In this document: one piece after another, positions 33,638 to 43,005 of the stretch | Numbering within the stretch: position 1 is the stretch's first letter | Layout of the letters: the number at the start of each line of letters is the position of its first letter | Assembly: GCA_949291365.1 (NCBI GenBank) | Contig: CASEVJ010000007.1 | Location: forward strand, 62,001 to 126,000 | Direction of reading: 5' to 3' | Length of the DNA stretch: 64,000 nt | Source: an uncultured bacterium | GTDB taxonomy: Bacteria > Elusimicrobiota > Elusimicrobia > Elusimicrobiales > Elusimicrobiaceae | The notes under the pieces: model-generated | Databases searched by the model: none | The model's input: only the letters and a program-made list of their open reading frames with translations | Told to the model about the DNA's origin: nothing | Position numbers and translations under genes: made by a program

Positions 33638-36600
33638 CTCAACAGCTCCGATAATATCTTTACATAAGTGCTGGGGGCAGAAACGTTTTCATAATTGATA
33701 ACGCCGCAGCGGATTAACATAATCTCCAGCATGTGGGTCAGAATATCATAAAAGTTTTCTCTGACCGAAGGATCGCAGGTTTCCGTTTCCGGCCCTAAAA
33801 TGACGGCCCCTTTGAGCTTTTTATTATCGCACAAATTGGCAATTTTAAAGGCGGAAGAAATGATGTTTTCCGTGGAATAAGAAGAACGCACCGCCAGCTC
33901 CGGCCCGCCGGGTATGCCCAGCTCTTTGGCCCGCTGCTGCAGGGCAAATACCAGCCAGTTCATCATGTTGGAATGATTCTGCGGATAGAAGAACCCAATA
34001 CGGCCCCATTCCCCATTGCCCGACACGGGGGCAGAGTTTACCTGCGCCGGCGTTTTTTGGGCAATTAAACTGGTGGTATCTTCCCCGGCGGTAGCTAACA
34101 ATTGGTCAAAAATGGCTTTTGTGGAGCGTTTTTCCGGTGCTTCATTGGGGAAAATAATTTTCTCCAGCACGCGCACGCGGCGGATAGCACGCGCCACGGT
34201 GCCCAAAGACATGTTGGAATGCCCAAAGAAACGGTCAATATCTTCGTTGGCAATATTAATGCCGTTGCTGTTAAGCATTTTCTGGATAATGCGGGTGCGC
34301 GCCGAGCCGGAGGCCTGTTTCAAATCCGAAATCCAGCCCGAATCCAGCTTAAAGTCCAGCAGTTCTTCCAACTTGGCCAAGCTTTCAGGCGGATATTTGG
34401 AAGTGACCACAATTTGCTTATGCTGTTTGCGGAAATCATTAAGCAATTTGGACAGATGCGCCCGGTTTTGTTCGTTGATAGCAATCAAATGAATGTCGTC
34501 AATAAGCAATGCTTTGACCGAGTCTGTAAAACTTTCAAACTTGTCCATATTCCCTTCCATTACATAACGCTGTATGCCGCGTGAGAGGCGTACTCCGTTG
34601 GTAATGAAAATGTTTTCCTGCCCGTATTTATTGGACAAAGCATAGCCGATAGCATGCAGGAAATGGGTCTTGCCGGTGCCGCTGGTCCCGTGCAACACAA
34701 GCGGGTTGTAGAGCTTGCCCGGATTGTCAATGACGGAAATAGCCGTGGCATGGGCAAAGCGGTTGACGGAAATGGTCATGTTTTCCAGCGTATAGGTGGG
34801 CACCAACGGCACTTCCAGCGGCCAGTTATGCTTTTTTAGCTCTGACAAAGGCAATTCAATGGAGTGGTCTATGGTGCGTGTTTTTTCTAAAAATGTATTG
34901 GCAGGGCGCCGCCGTCGCAAAATAGTAGCGCCGTGTTTTTCCTCTTGGGGAGCGGCGGCCGCTGGCATTTGCGGTGCCGGTGCCGGAGCTTGCGGAGCAG
35001 ACGCCGTAGGCGGCACGGGTGTTGGTGTCGGTGCGGCAGACGGTATCTGCGGGGCCGGTGTAGCCGCCGGCGTATGCGGGGCGGCAGCCGGTGTAGGCGG
35101 TACATGAGGCGCAGAGGCCGGATGTTGTGTTATATCCGCCCCCGGCGTTTGGGATTTGCGTTTTATGCGAAAAACTGGTTTTTTCTCCCCTTGATTCTCT
35201 GGCATTTTCTTCTCCGTTATAGGCATAGACGGCGGGACAACCCTGTTTTCCCGCGGCGTTTGGGTCGGTGCTACGGCCGGAGATTCCTTGAGGGACTCTT
35301 CGGCGGAGACCGCTTGCAAACGGTCTGTTTTTTCAATCGGTTCTTCCAGCGTATTGGCCGGTTGCTGCGGGGCCGCTGGCTGGGCAGAGCCGGTGTCAGC
35401 AGGCGCGTCCGCCGGCGCCGCGGGGAAAGCGTTTTCTTCGGCGGCGGGTTGCGGCGTTTGCTCGGTTAAATCGGCTTGCGGCGGTGTTTGCTCCGGCTCC
35501 TGGTGTGAGGCCTGCTGGGGCAGCGGCTGCTGCGGAGCGGGCTCTTTCGGAGCGCGGGAAGCCGCCAGCATTTGCTCAAAAGGATCCAGGGCTTCTTGCT
35601 CATCTTCGGCTGCACTGTCAATACGTCCAAAAGCCGAAGGGAGCGGCATATACGCCCGTGTTTTATCCAGGTCTATGTTCTCTGCAGGGATTGGCTGCGG
35701 TGCAGAATCCTGCGCTGCGGCCTGTTTTTGGGCAGTCACTTGGGCATGCTGCAGGAAGCTTAAATCTTTTTGGGTAATGCGTTCCGTAATACCTTTGATG
35801 TCTTCTAAATCAATGAAATTGGTTTGGTCTTTGATTTTTTGGTCAAAGATGTTGAAGGAATTGGTATCTTCTTCTTGTCCCGCATTTTCCGCAGAAGCGG
35901 GAGGAATATTGGCTGTCGGCTGTGCGGCGGCCTGTTTGCCTTTGGCAGAAGGGGCCAATTTCTCCACATCTACAAACATATCGTATTTGGTTTCCGCCAA
36001 AAAGATATCGTCAAGCGACTGATCCAGCATGGTGCCTTCCATATCTTTAATCAGCATATCCCGGTCATTTACAGGCAAATCCTCGTTGCTGGCGGCGTCA
36101 GCGGACTGTTGTGGCTGGGACGTTTCGGCCGGAGCCATGGCAGGCGTCATTTCTTCCGGCAGGGATTGGGACTCTACCGCTTGCACTTCTAACTGAATAT
36201 CCTGCTGCTGGTCTTGCGGCTGGGAAATATCTTTCAGCTCGGAAGCGGGCGGCTGGTCTGACCAAAATTCGTCTGATTCCACGGAAGTCAATACCTCTTC
36301 CGGGGCCGGTTCTTCTTGTGGCATAGGCAAATCCTCTACTGACGGGGCCTCTGGTTTAGCAGGGGCAACGGACTGTGCCGGAGCTCCTGGCTGCGGCGCA
36401 ACCTCGGCACTCGGTTTGCGTTTAAATGAAATGAAATTGTCTTTCTTGGCTTGGGGCTTTTCCGTAATATCCGGCGCAGTAGGTGCTCCTGCCGGGTCGG
36501 AACGATATCCCGCATTGTCTATTTCTTCCAAAGTTTGGGCTGCTTGTGCTGTTTCTTCTTCCGATTGAGATAAATCTATTTGTCTTTGTTCAAAACCGTT

Positions 36601-37017
36601 TACATCCGGCGCCGGCGGCGGGGGGACAGCGTCCGTATGCCGGGCCGCCCGGAAGAAACTTTCCGAGGGGTCTAACGTAATAAACGTGGGAAACGCTTTA
36701 TCTTCTTTGGTTACGTCCGCATTAAACAACGGATTTCCCAATGGGCCTCCGGGCACAAATTCGTTTACTTTTTTGGCCTGTTCAATACCTTCCCGTACGG
36801 CTACGCGGATTTTTTCCACCGTGTTTTCATCCATATCATCCGGCAGGGGGAAACGGTATACATAGGGGGCCAAAGCCGGCTGCGGCGCGCCCACATATCC
36901 TTGCAATTTTTTGGCAATAAGGCGCGCATCATGCTCCGTCCCGTCAATCAGCAGGGCGTAAAGGATGGCATTGTCTTTAGAACGGATGCTAGAGATAATA
37001 TCCCACTGGGTAATCAT
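33634..37017 (-). CDS. DnaA-like AAA+ protein with long Pro/Gln-rich linker
   Basis: 1127 residues. N-terminal globular part (about 1-125), then about 575 residues dominated by Pro, Gln, Ala and Glu (about 130-705, likely disordered). A DnaA-type AAA+ core follows (about 735-955): Walker [10 protein letters not shown] near 775, Walker B LLIDDIH near 837, sensor-like [10 protein letters not shown] near 869, lid helices to about 955. The helix-turn-helix domain IV of DnaA is absent; residues about 960-1127 form an unfamiliar domain ([13 protein letters not shown], ending KILSELLR). So it is not the replication initiator. Overlaps deoC and the lipoprotein gene by 4 bases each. It might be a regulatory or motility ATPase; function unknown. 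Confidence 0.85.
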   Translation of the reverse strand: MITQWDIISSIRSKDNAILYALLIDGTEHDARLIAKKLQGYVGAPQPALAPYVYRFPLPDDMDENTVEKIRVAVREGIEQAKKVNEFVPGGPLGNPLFNADVTKEDKAFPTFITLDPSESFFRAARHTDAVPPPPAPDVNGFEQRQIDLSQSEEETAQAAQTLEEIDNAGYRSDPAGAPTAPDITEKPQAKKDNFISFKRKPSAEVAPQPGAPAQSVAPAKPEAPSVEDLPMPQEEPAPEEVLTSVESDEFWSDQPPASELKDISQPQDQQQDIQLEVQAVESQSLPEEMTPAMAPAETSQPQQSADAASNEDLPVNDRDMLIKDMEGTMLDQSLDDIFLAETKYDMFVDVEKLAPSAKGKQAAAQPTANIPPASAENAGQEEDTNSFNIFDQKIKDQTNFIDLEDIKGITERITQKDLSFLQHAQVTAQKQAAAQDSAPQPIPAENIDLDKTRAYMPLPSAFGRIDSAAEDEQEALDPFEQMLAASRAPKEPAPQQPLPQQASHQEPEQTPPQADLTEQTPQPAAEENAFPAAPADAPADTGSAQPAAPQQPANTLEEPIEKTDRLQAVSAEESLKESPAVAPTQTPRENRVVPPSMPITEKKMPENQGEKKPVFRIKRKSQTPGADITQHPASAPHVPPTPAAAPHTPAATPAPQIPSAAPTPTPVPPTASAPQAPAPAPQMPAAAAPQEEKHGATILRRRRPANTFLEKTRTIDHSIELPLSELKKHNWPLEVPLVPTYTLENMTISVNRFAHATAISVIDNPGKLYNPLVLHGTSGTGKTHFLHAIGYALSNKYGQENIFITNGVRLSRGIQRYVMEGNMDKFESFTDSVKALLIDDIHLIAINEQNRAHLSKLLNDFRKQHKQIVVTSKYPPESLAKLEELLDFKLDSGWISDLKQASGSARTRIIQKMLNSNGINIANEDIDRFFGHSNMSLGTVARAIRRVRVLEKIIFPNEAPEKRSTKAIFDQLLATAGEDTTSLIAQKTPAQVNSAPVSGNGEWGRIGFFYPQNHSNMMNWLVFALQQRAKELGIPGGPELAVRSSYSTENIISSAFKIANLCDNKKLKGAVILGPETETCDPSVRENFYDILTHMLEIMLIRCGVINYENVSAPSTYVKILSELLR

Positions 37018-37658
37018 TTTGCCTCTATAATTTTTACTCCGGCGCTGGCGCCGATGCGGGTGGCTCCGGCTGCGACCATGGCATCAAAATCTTCCCGCGT
37101 GCGCACGCCGCCGGACGCTTTTACCTGCATACTGGCCGGTACGTGGGCGCGCATCAGGCGCACGTCTTCTGCGGTGGCGCCGCCTCCGGTAAAACCGGTG
37201 GAAGTTTTAACAAAATCGGCTCCGGCCTGGGCGGACAGCTCGCACGCTTTGATTTTTTCTTCTTCGGTTAAGACCGAAGTTTCAATAATCACTTTCAGCG
37301 TGAAATGTTCTCCTGCCCCGCGCACGGCTTTGATATCCTGCAATACCGTATCGTATGCTTTGCTTTTTAATGCGCCGATGTTGATGACCATATCCAACTC
37401 ATCGGCGCCGTTTTTCAAAGCGTCTTTGGCTTCAAATACTTTGCTTTCTGTGGTGTTGGCTCCCAACGGGAAGCCAATTACAGTGCAAACCTTTACCCCG
37501 CTTCCCTCAAGCAGCTGTTTACACAAAGAGACCCAATAGGGGTTTACGCACACGCTGAAAAAGCCATACTGGCGGGCTTCGTCACACAGCGTTTTGATAG
37601 AGGCCTCATCGGCCTGGGGTTTAAGCAGGGTATGGTCAATGTATTTAGCCAAATCCAT
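37014..37658 (-). CDS. deoC: Deoxyribose-phosphate aldolase
   Basis: 214 residues from ATG 37658, behind AAGGAAATC; a longer frame to 37706 adds non-family residues. TIM-barrel with [26 protein letters not shown], and Schiff-base Lys151 in [13 protein letters not shown]. Cleaves deoxyribose 5-phosphate to glyceraldehyde 3-phosphate and acetaldehyde, feeding the product of nucleoside breakdown to TpiA, encoded 10 bases upstream. Stop overlaps the next gene by 4 bases. Confidence 0.96.
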   Translation of the reverse strand: MDLAKYIDHTLLKPQADEASIKTLCDEARQYGFFSVCVNPYWVSLCKQLLEGSGVKVCTVIGFPLGANTTESKVFEAKDALKNGADELDMVINIGALKSKAYDTVLQDIKAVRGAGEHFTLKVIIETSVLTEEEKIKACELSAQAGADFVKTSTGFTGGGATAEDVRLMRAHVPASMQVKASGGVRTREDFDAMVAAGATRIGASAGVKIIEAK

Positions 37659-37668
37659 AGTGATTTCC

Positions 37669-38424
37669 TTAATTGAAATTAATAATGCGGGTGAATTTAT
37701 CGGCAAGCAGGGCCTGGCCGCCTACCAAAGCGCCGTCCACGTCCGGCTGGGCCATAATTTCGTCCACGTTGCTGTCTTTGACGCTTCCGCCGTAGAGAAT
37801 GCGGGTGGCCTGGGCAAAATCCGCCCCGTATTTATCGGTTAAAAACTGGCGGATAGAGGCATGCACTTCCTGCGCTTGGGCCGGGGTGGCCGTTTTGCCG
37901 GTGCCGATGGCCCACACCGGTTCATACGCGATGATAAGTCCGTTTAACTGCTCGGCAGTAAAGCCTTTCAGTCCGTTTTCCAGCTGGCTGTTGATAACGG
38001 CGATAGTTTCATTAGCTTCACGCTGGGCTAGGGTTTCTCCCACGCAGAAGATAATGGTCAACCCGTGACGTAGGGCTGCGGCTACTTTTTTATTTAAAAT
38101 TTCGTCTGTATCTCCAAATACGCTGCGGCGCTCGCTGTGGCCCAAAATGGTATGGGTGGCGCCGGCGTCTTTGGCCTGCACCGGGGAAACAGCGCTGGTA
38201 AAGGCCCCTTTATCTTCCCAATGCACGTCCTGGGACGCTACTTTTATGGCAGATCCGCTGGCTAGTTTGGCTACTTCGGCTAAAGAGGTGAAAGAGGGGG
38301 CAACGATAATTTCCGCCTCATTTTTGTTTTCTGCTTTTTTCAATGCTTCAATTAACGCAGCTGATTCAGCCAGCGTATTGTGCATTTTCCAGTTTCCGGC
38401 GATAATGGGGGTTCTTTTAGTCAT
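37669..38424 (-). CDS. tpiA: Triosephosphate isomerase
   Basis: 251 residues, normal. NWKMH at 11-15, catalytic His96 in ILGHSERR, catalytic Glu168 in [11 protein letters not shown], phosphate loop YGGSVK. Interconverts DHAP and glyceraldehyde 3-phosphate. First gene of the long minus-strand string; its leader starts with a hairpin. Confidence 0.97.
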   Translation of the reverse strand: MTKRTPIIAGNWKMHNTLAESAALIEALKKAENKNEAEIIVAPSFTSLAEVAKLASGSAIKVASQDVHWEDKGAFTSAVSPVQAKDAGATHTILGHSERRSVFGDTDEILNKKVAAALRHGLTIIFCVGETLAQREANETIAVINSQLENGLKGFTAEQLNGLIIAYEPVWAIGTGKTATPAQAQEVHASIRQFLTDKYGADFAQATRILYGGSVKDSNVDEIMAQPDVDGALVGGQALLADKFTRIINFN

Positions 38425-38459
38425 GACTTTTTCCTCTTATTATAAAGTAAAATATGGTT

Positions 38460-38481
38460 GCCGTCCTGCTGCCAAGACGGC
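38460..38481 (-). promoter_or_regulatory. 5'-leader hairpin of the tpiA operon
   Basis: GCCGTC / GACGGC inverted repeat (38460-38465, 38476-38481), at the predicted very 5' end of the transcript. No T run, so a protective stem-loop is more likely than a terminator. Confidence 0.5.
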
Positions 38482-38489
38482 CTATATAG

Positions 38490-38518
38490 ATAGTATCATA
38501 AAAAATAGGGTTTTTAAA
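38490..38518 (-). promoter_or_regulatory. Candidate promoter of the tpiA operon
   Basis: Minus strand TTTAAA (38513-38518), 17-base spacer, TACTAT (38490-38495). Predicted start near 38483. The remainder of 38519-38654 shows no gene. Confidence 0.45.
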
Positions 38519-38654
38519 GAGCCAATCCGTTCTTTTTTATATTTTTTGCTCCAAAGAACAAAAAATGCTCTGTGTACAAAACCCCTCTGGGCGGGATTTT
38601 ATTGCGGGCAAAGGCAAACACGGCCCGCCTTTCAGACCTAGAAAGCTGAAAAAA

Positions 38655-38682
38655 GCATAAAAAACCCCGCCCGAAGGCGGGG
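38655..38682 (-). terminator. Terminator after the POT transporter gene
   Basis: CCCCGCC (38665-38671) / GGCGGGG (38676-38682), short loop, followed on the minus strand by a T-rich run. Confidence 0.9.
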
Positions 38683-38702
38683 TGTGCCGAAAAGGCAAAA
38701 CC

Positions 38703-40016
38703 TTATTGGATGCCGTTCATCCATTTGATAACGAATTTCTTGATGGACAGCAAGAGCAACCCTCCACACAGCGGCATAATAACCAGCCAGGTGAAGAATT
38801 GGATATTGCTGATGTGCCCAAAATAACCGGAGTAGAAACCGGCGGTGAAATTCGCCAAGGCGTTAGCCAAGAACCACGTACCCATCAGCAACGAAGCAAA
38901 GCGCAAAGGCGCCAGTTTCGTTACCAACGACAGGCCTACCGGGGACAGGCACAGCTCACCCGTGGTGTGGAACATGTAGGCAAATACCAGCCAGAAAATA
39001 CCTACTTTAGCGCCAGTGGTTTGCAATACATAAGAGGCCGCCACCAAAATCAAGAAGCCGAAAGCCAAGGACATAAACGCCCATACGAATTTGGCCGGGG
39101 TGGAAGGTTCCAACCCTTTTTTAGCCAGCTTCAGCCACAGCTTGGAGAAAATAGGCGCAAACAAGATGATGAACATCGGGTTGACGCTTTGAAACCACGA
39201 GGTGGGCATCTCCCAGCCAAAAATAACGCGATTGGTGAATTTTTCGGCAAAAATGGTCAACGAAGCACCGGCCTGTTCAAAGGCAGACCAGAAGAAAATG
39301 CTGAAAAACGCCATAATGAAAATGACGGCAATACGCTGTTTTTCTTCCGTAGTTAAAGGAGCATTCGGATGCGCCTTTTTTTCTTCTTTGGTCAATTTTT
39401 TGGGCTTTTTGCCTTGTCCCTGCAGGTGTTTGTTTTTCCCCCAGATAAAGATAGCCAGCCCTATAATCATGCCGATACCAGCCGCGGCGAACCCCCAGCT
39501 GAAACCTACTTTTTCCGCCAAAGTGCCTGCCACAAAGTTGCAGATGAATGCACCCAGGTTAATGCCCATATAGAATATGGTAAACCCGGCGTCGCGGCGA
39601 GGGTCATTCTTTTCATACAATTCGCCTACGATAGTGGAGATATTCGGTTTAAACAGACCGTTGCCCAATACTAACAGGAATAGCCCTGCGTACAGGAAAG
39701 AAAGCGTCGGGTTGGCCGCAATGGCGAACTGGCCCAAAGCAATCAAAATACCGCCTACGATAATAGCGCGTCTTTGGCCCCAAAAACGGTCGGCAATATA
39801 ACCGCCAATTAAAGGGCTGAGGTATATTAAGCTGGTTACTGCGCCATACAGTTTGCTGGCGTTTGATTCGGAGAACTGCATCACTTTAATTAAATACAGT
39901 ACCAGAATACCGCGCATGGCGTAGTAACTGAAGCGTTCCCACATTTCGGTCAAAAACAATACATACAGACCGGTGGGCTGCTTTTCATTTTTTACAGTTA
40001 CTGCTTCTGATGTCAT
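38703..40016 (-). CDS. POT-family proton:oligopeptide symporter
   Basis: 437 residues, about 12 membrane helices. Family motifs: EMWERFSYYAMRGILVLYL, GGYIADRFWGQRR, and the GTG/LGNGLFKPN helix, with FYMGINLGAF. Takes up di- and tripeptides with protons. A charged cytoplasmic loop (KKPKKLTKEEKKAHP, about 205-220) separates the halves. It stands alone with its own terminator, downstream of the zinc-ribbon gene. Confidence 0.93.
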   Translation of the reverse strand: MTSEAVTVKNEKQPTGLYVLFLTEMWERFSYYAMRGILVLYLIKVMQFSESNASKLYGAVTSLIYLSPLIGGYIADRFWGQRRAIIVGGILIALGQFAIAANPTLSFLYAGLFLLVLGNGLFKPNISTIVGELYEKNDPRRDAGFTIFYMGINLGAFICNFVAGTLAEKVGFSWGFAAAGIGMIIGLAIFIWGKNKHLQGQGKKPKKLTKEEKKAHPNAPLTTEEKQRIAVIFIMAFFSIFFWSAFEQAGASLTIFAEKFTNRVIFGWEMPTSWFQSVNPMFIILFAPIFSKLWLKLAKKGLEPSTPAKFVWAFMSLAFGFLILVAASYVLQTTGAKVGIFWLVFAYMFHTTGELCLSPVGLSLVTKLAPLRFASLLMGTWFLANALANFTAGFYSGYFGHISNIQFFTWLVIMPLCGGLLLLSIKKFVIKWMNGIQ

Positions 40017-40090
40017 TTCAATTACTCCTTACTTATTTCAATCACATTACTCTTTATTGTACAAAATATGACGGAGATGAGGGGGAAAAA

Positions 40091-40396
40091 TCAAAATCCG
40101 CCGCCCAGCATCATGCTGGCAGCGTCTTGTATGGAGAGATAGAGGTGATAACAAACCACTACAAAATAAACGCCTACGGCTAACAATAAAATAGTATAAA
40201 TCCATTTGGCCAGAGGGCTGATGGCTTTGGACATCCATACCAGCGGCAGCGCAAACGGCCCTAAAATAAGAGCCATAATAATAATGCCCGCATGGGTAAA
40301 TAAAAAACCTCTACCCGGCTGCAGACTGCGCCCGCAGTGGCGGCAATAAAAATCCGTTTCATCTACTGTTTGGCGGCAACGGGGGCAGATGCTCAT
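40091..40396 (-). CDS. Zinc-ribbon membrane protein
   Basis: 101 residues from ATG 40396, which shares its first base with the stop of the rel gene (TGATG). An N-terminal zinc ribbon (Cys4, Cys7, Cys18, Cys21) is followed by two hydrophobic helices (about 36-55 and 63-85). Coupled to rel. Function unknown. Confidence 0.8.
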   Translation of the reverse strand: MSICPRCRQTVDETDFYCRHCGRSLQPGRGFLFTHAGIIIMALILGPFALPLVWMSKAISPLAKWIYTILLLAVGVYFVVVCYHLYLSIQDAASMMLGGGF

Positions 40397-41838
40397 CAGA
40401 TGTCCTCTCCTCTGCTGCGAAGGGCGCGTTTGATACGGCTGCGGGCATTGGCGGTTTTGGCAAATTCCAGCCAGTCGCGTTTGGGAATAGCATTTTTCTT
40501 GGTGATCACTTCGCACACGTCACCGGTTTTAAATACATAATCCATGCTGACCATGCGGTTATTTACTTTAGAGCCCATATAATGGTCGCCAATATCGGTG
40601 TGAATAGCGTAAGCAAAATCAATGGGGGTAGAACCTTCCGGCAAAGGTTTGACGTCCGCCTGTGGGGTAAACACGAATACTTGCTGCAAATTGATGTCAG
40701 TTTTGAACCCTTCCAAAAATTCCCGCGGCGCAGTTAAGTCCCGCTGCCATTCAATCCACTGGCGTATCCAGTTTATTTTTTCATCAAAATTTTTGTCTTT
40801 TTTGCCCGCGCCCAGTTTGTATCTCCAGTGGGCGGCGATACCATATTCGCAGGTGCGGTGCATTTCTTCGGTGCGGATTTGTATTTCCACAATGTCGCCG
40901 GTGGGCACCAGCACGGTGGTGTGTATGCTTTGGTACATGTTGGATTTGGGCGTGGCAATATAGTCGGTAAACGTGCCGGCCAGCGGTTTAAAGCGGGAAT
41001 GCACCACGCCGAGCGCTTTGTAACAATCGGATAAATTCTTGGTAATAATGCGCACGCCCAAAGAGTCCTGAATTTCCGCAAACGTCAAATGCTGTTTTTG
41101 CATTTTGCGGTAAATGGAATAATAGTTTTTGGCGCGGGAAAGCAGGCGGTAGTCAATGCCTTCTTCCTTCAAAGCCGGCTCCAACAGATTTTTAAACGCG
41201 TTTAACGTGGCTTCGCGGTCAGCGGTGCGTTTTTCCACTTGCTCTACCAAGTCTTTAAATTCTTCCGGGTGGAGATATTTAAAGGCCAAATCTTCCAGCT
41301 CCGTTTTGATAGTGAACATTCCCAAACGCTGGGCCAGCGGTGCATACAGGGTAATGGTTTCGTAGGATTTGAACTGCTGCTTTTCCGGCGGCATAACGTC
41401 CATGGTGCGCATATTGTGGGTACGGTCTGCCAGTTTGATTAAAATGACGCGCACATCTTCCGCCACGGCCACCAGCATTTTGCGCCAGTTTTCCACGGTT
41501 TCTTCATCCGTGGACGAAAATTTCAGGTCGCTGATTTTGGTGACGCCCTGCACCATGTGGGCAATGTCTTTATTAAACTCTTTTTTCAGGTCTTCTGCGG
41601 TAACGCCCGTATCTTCCACCGTATCGTGCAGCAGTCCGGCGCAGATAGTTTCTTCGTCCATTTTAAAATCCAGCAGGATTTGCGCTACGGCGCAGCAGTG
41701 GTTGAAGTAGGGTTCGCCTGTTTCGCGTTTTTGGTCTTTGTGTGCGTTTTGGGCAAAGCGGTAGGCCTTCTCCAACATCGTGGTATCGGCGTTGGGGTTG
41801 TATTCTTTAAATTGGGCTACCAGTTCGCTCAGTTGCAT
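40396..41838 (-). CDS. Short bifunctional Rel/SpoT (p)ppGpp synthetase-hydrolase
   Basis: 480 residues. HD hydrolase domain with intact HDTVED at 71-76, then the synthetase domain (RIITKNLSDCYKALGVVHSRF, NMYQSIHTTV, VEIQIRTEEMH) and a TGS domain (about 384-445). The protein stops shortly after TGS, so the helical, zinc-finger and ACT/RRM regulatory domains of the usual 700-residue Rel are missing. Makes and degrades the stringent-response alarmone; its control must differ. It lies 9 bases behind lpxB. Confidence 0.92.
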   Translation of the reverse strand: MQLSELVAQFKEYNPNADTTMLEKAYRFAQNAHKDQKRETGEPYFNHCCAVAQILLDFKMDEETICAGLLHDTVEDTGVTAEDLKKEFNKDIAHMVQGVTKISDLKFSSTDEETVENWRKMLVAVAEDVRVILIKLADRTHNMRTMDVMPPEKQQFKSYETITLYAPLAQRLGMFTIKTELEDLAFKYLHPEEFKDLVEQVEKRTADREATLNAFKNLLEPALKEEGIDYRLLSRAKNYYSIYRKMQKQHLTFAEIQDSLGVRIITKNLSDCYKALGVVHSRFKPLAGTFTDYIATPKSNMYQSIHTTVLVPTGDIVEIQIRTEEMHRTCEYGIAAHWRYKLGAGKKDKNFDEKINWIRQWIEWQRDLTAPREFLEGFKTDINLQQVFVFTPQADVKPLPEGSTPIDFAYAIHTDIGDHYMGSKVNNRMVSMDYVFKTGDVCEVITKKNAIPKRDWLEFAKTANARSRIKRALRSRGEDI

Positions 41839-41847
41839 AGGCGTTAA

Positions 41848-43002
41848 TTATTTTTTGACTATATCGGCCAAAATTTCTTGGGCGGCGCGGGCGGCTACGC
41901 CTTTTTGGCCCAGCGAGTCACGCAGTTTCAACAGCTCTGTACGCTGGGCGGCCAGTTTGGCCGGATTTTGGAACATGGCCATTGTTTCCGCGGCCAGGGC
42001 GCGGGCGGTGGCGTCCCCTTGGATTAATTCTTTGACCAACGGTTTGCCCGCCAGCAAATTGACCAGCGAAATATAGGGCACCTTAATCACCATTTTGGCA
42101 ATTTGATAGGTGGGCCAGAACAGTTTGTATGCCACCACCATTGGCACACCTAAAAGCGCATTTTCCAGCGTGGCTGTGCCGGAACAGGCCAGCAAAAAGT
42201 CCATCTGGCTGCGCAGTTCATAATTTTTGTCTTTGACAATATGAAAATTGGGGTGGGGGGCTTCGCCTAATAAATCCAAAATAATTTTTTCGTCTCTGTC
42301 CGGCAAGAGGAACAAGTAGGCCTGTGTATGGGGGAACTCTTTAAGCACTTGCTTAAATGCCTGGTAAAATACCGGGGTCAGCCGTTTGATTTCCCCCATG
42401 CGGCTGCCGGGCAGCAGGCCCAGCTTCCAGGCCTTATTTTTGTCGGAAGAGACATCGGCCGAGTGCGGAAGCGGCTGGGGCATAATGTCCAACAGCGGGT
42501 TGCCCAGAAAAACGGCATTTCCGCCAAATTTTTTATGGAAATCCGCCTCAAACGGATAAATTACAAACATCTTTTTGGTCAGCCGCGCCAGCTGTTTGGC
42601 CCGGTACTGGCGGCTGGCCCACACTTGCGGCGTGACGTAATAATACGCCGGGATACCCCGGTGCGCCGCCATACCCAGCACCTGATGATTAAATCCGTAA
42701 AAATCCACCACGATGACTGCCGAAGGGTTTTGCGTTTCCATATAGGCGCGGATTTTTTTCATCAGCTCCAGCCACAGCGGCATTTTTTTAAGCGGCTCAA
42801 TAAATCCGCTGGCTCCCTGGGAAGCCAAATCATACAGGAAAACATCGGCTTCTTTTTCCATCAGTTTGCCGCCCACGGCGGTAATGCGTACGTCCGGGTC
42901 GGCTTTTTTAAGCTCTCTAATCAAGCCGGACGCATGCAAATCGCCCGATACATCACCTGCGACAATTAAAATGTTTTTGGTTAATGGGGTAATCGTCGGC
43001 AT
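41848..43002 (-). CDS. lpxB: Lipid-A-disaccharide synthase
   Basis: 384 residues. Starts LIVAGDVSGDLHA, the LpxB signature, with DFYGFNHQVL, YYVTPQVWAS and GLLPGSRMGEIKRL. Joins UDP-diacylglucosamine and lipid X to make the lipid A disaccharide at the inner membrane. Three bases downstream of the Gfo/Idh gene. The other lpx genes lie 3.6 kb away on the same strand. Confidence 0.97.
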   Translation of the reverse strand: MPTITPLTKNILIVAGDVSGDLHASGLIRELKKADPDVRITAVGGKLMEKEADVFLYDLASQGASGFIEPLKKMPLWLELMKKIRAYMETQNPSAVIVVDFYGFNHQVLGMAAHRGIPAYYYVTPQVWASRQYRAKQLARLTKKMFVIYPFEADFHKKFGGNAVFLGNPLLDIMPQPLPHSADVSSDKNKAWKLGLLPGSRMGEIKRLTPVFYQAFKQVLKEFPHTQAYLFLLPDRDEKIILDLLGEAPHPNFHIVKDKNYELRSQMDFLLACSGTATLENALLGVPMVVAYKLFWPTYQIAKMVIKVPYISLVNLLAGKPLVKELIQGDATARALAAETMAMFQNPAKLAAQRTELLKLRDSLGQKGVAARAAQEILADIVKK

Positions 43003-43005
43003 AGG

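Noticed and set aside
34796..35469. Plus-strand frames rich in Gly, Arg and Cys
   Set aside because: Mirror images of the Pro/Ala/Gln-rich coding of the DnaA-like gene.
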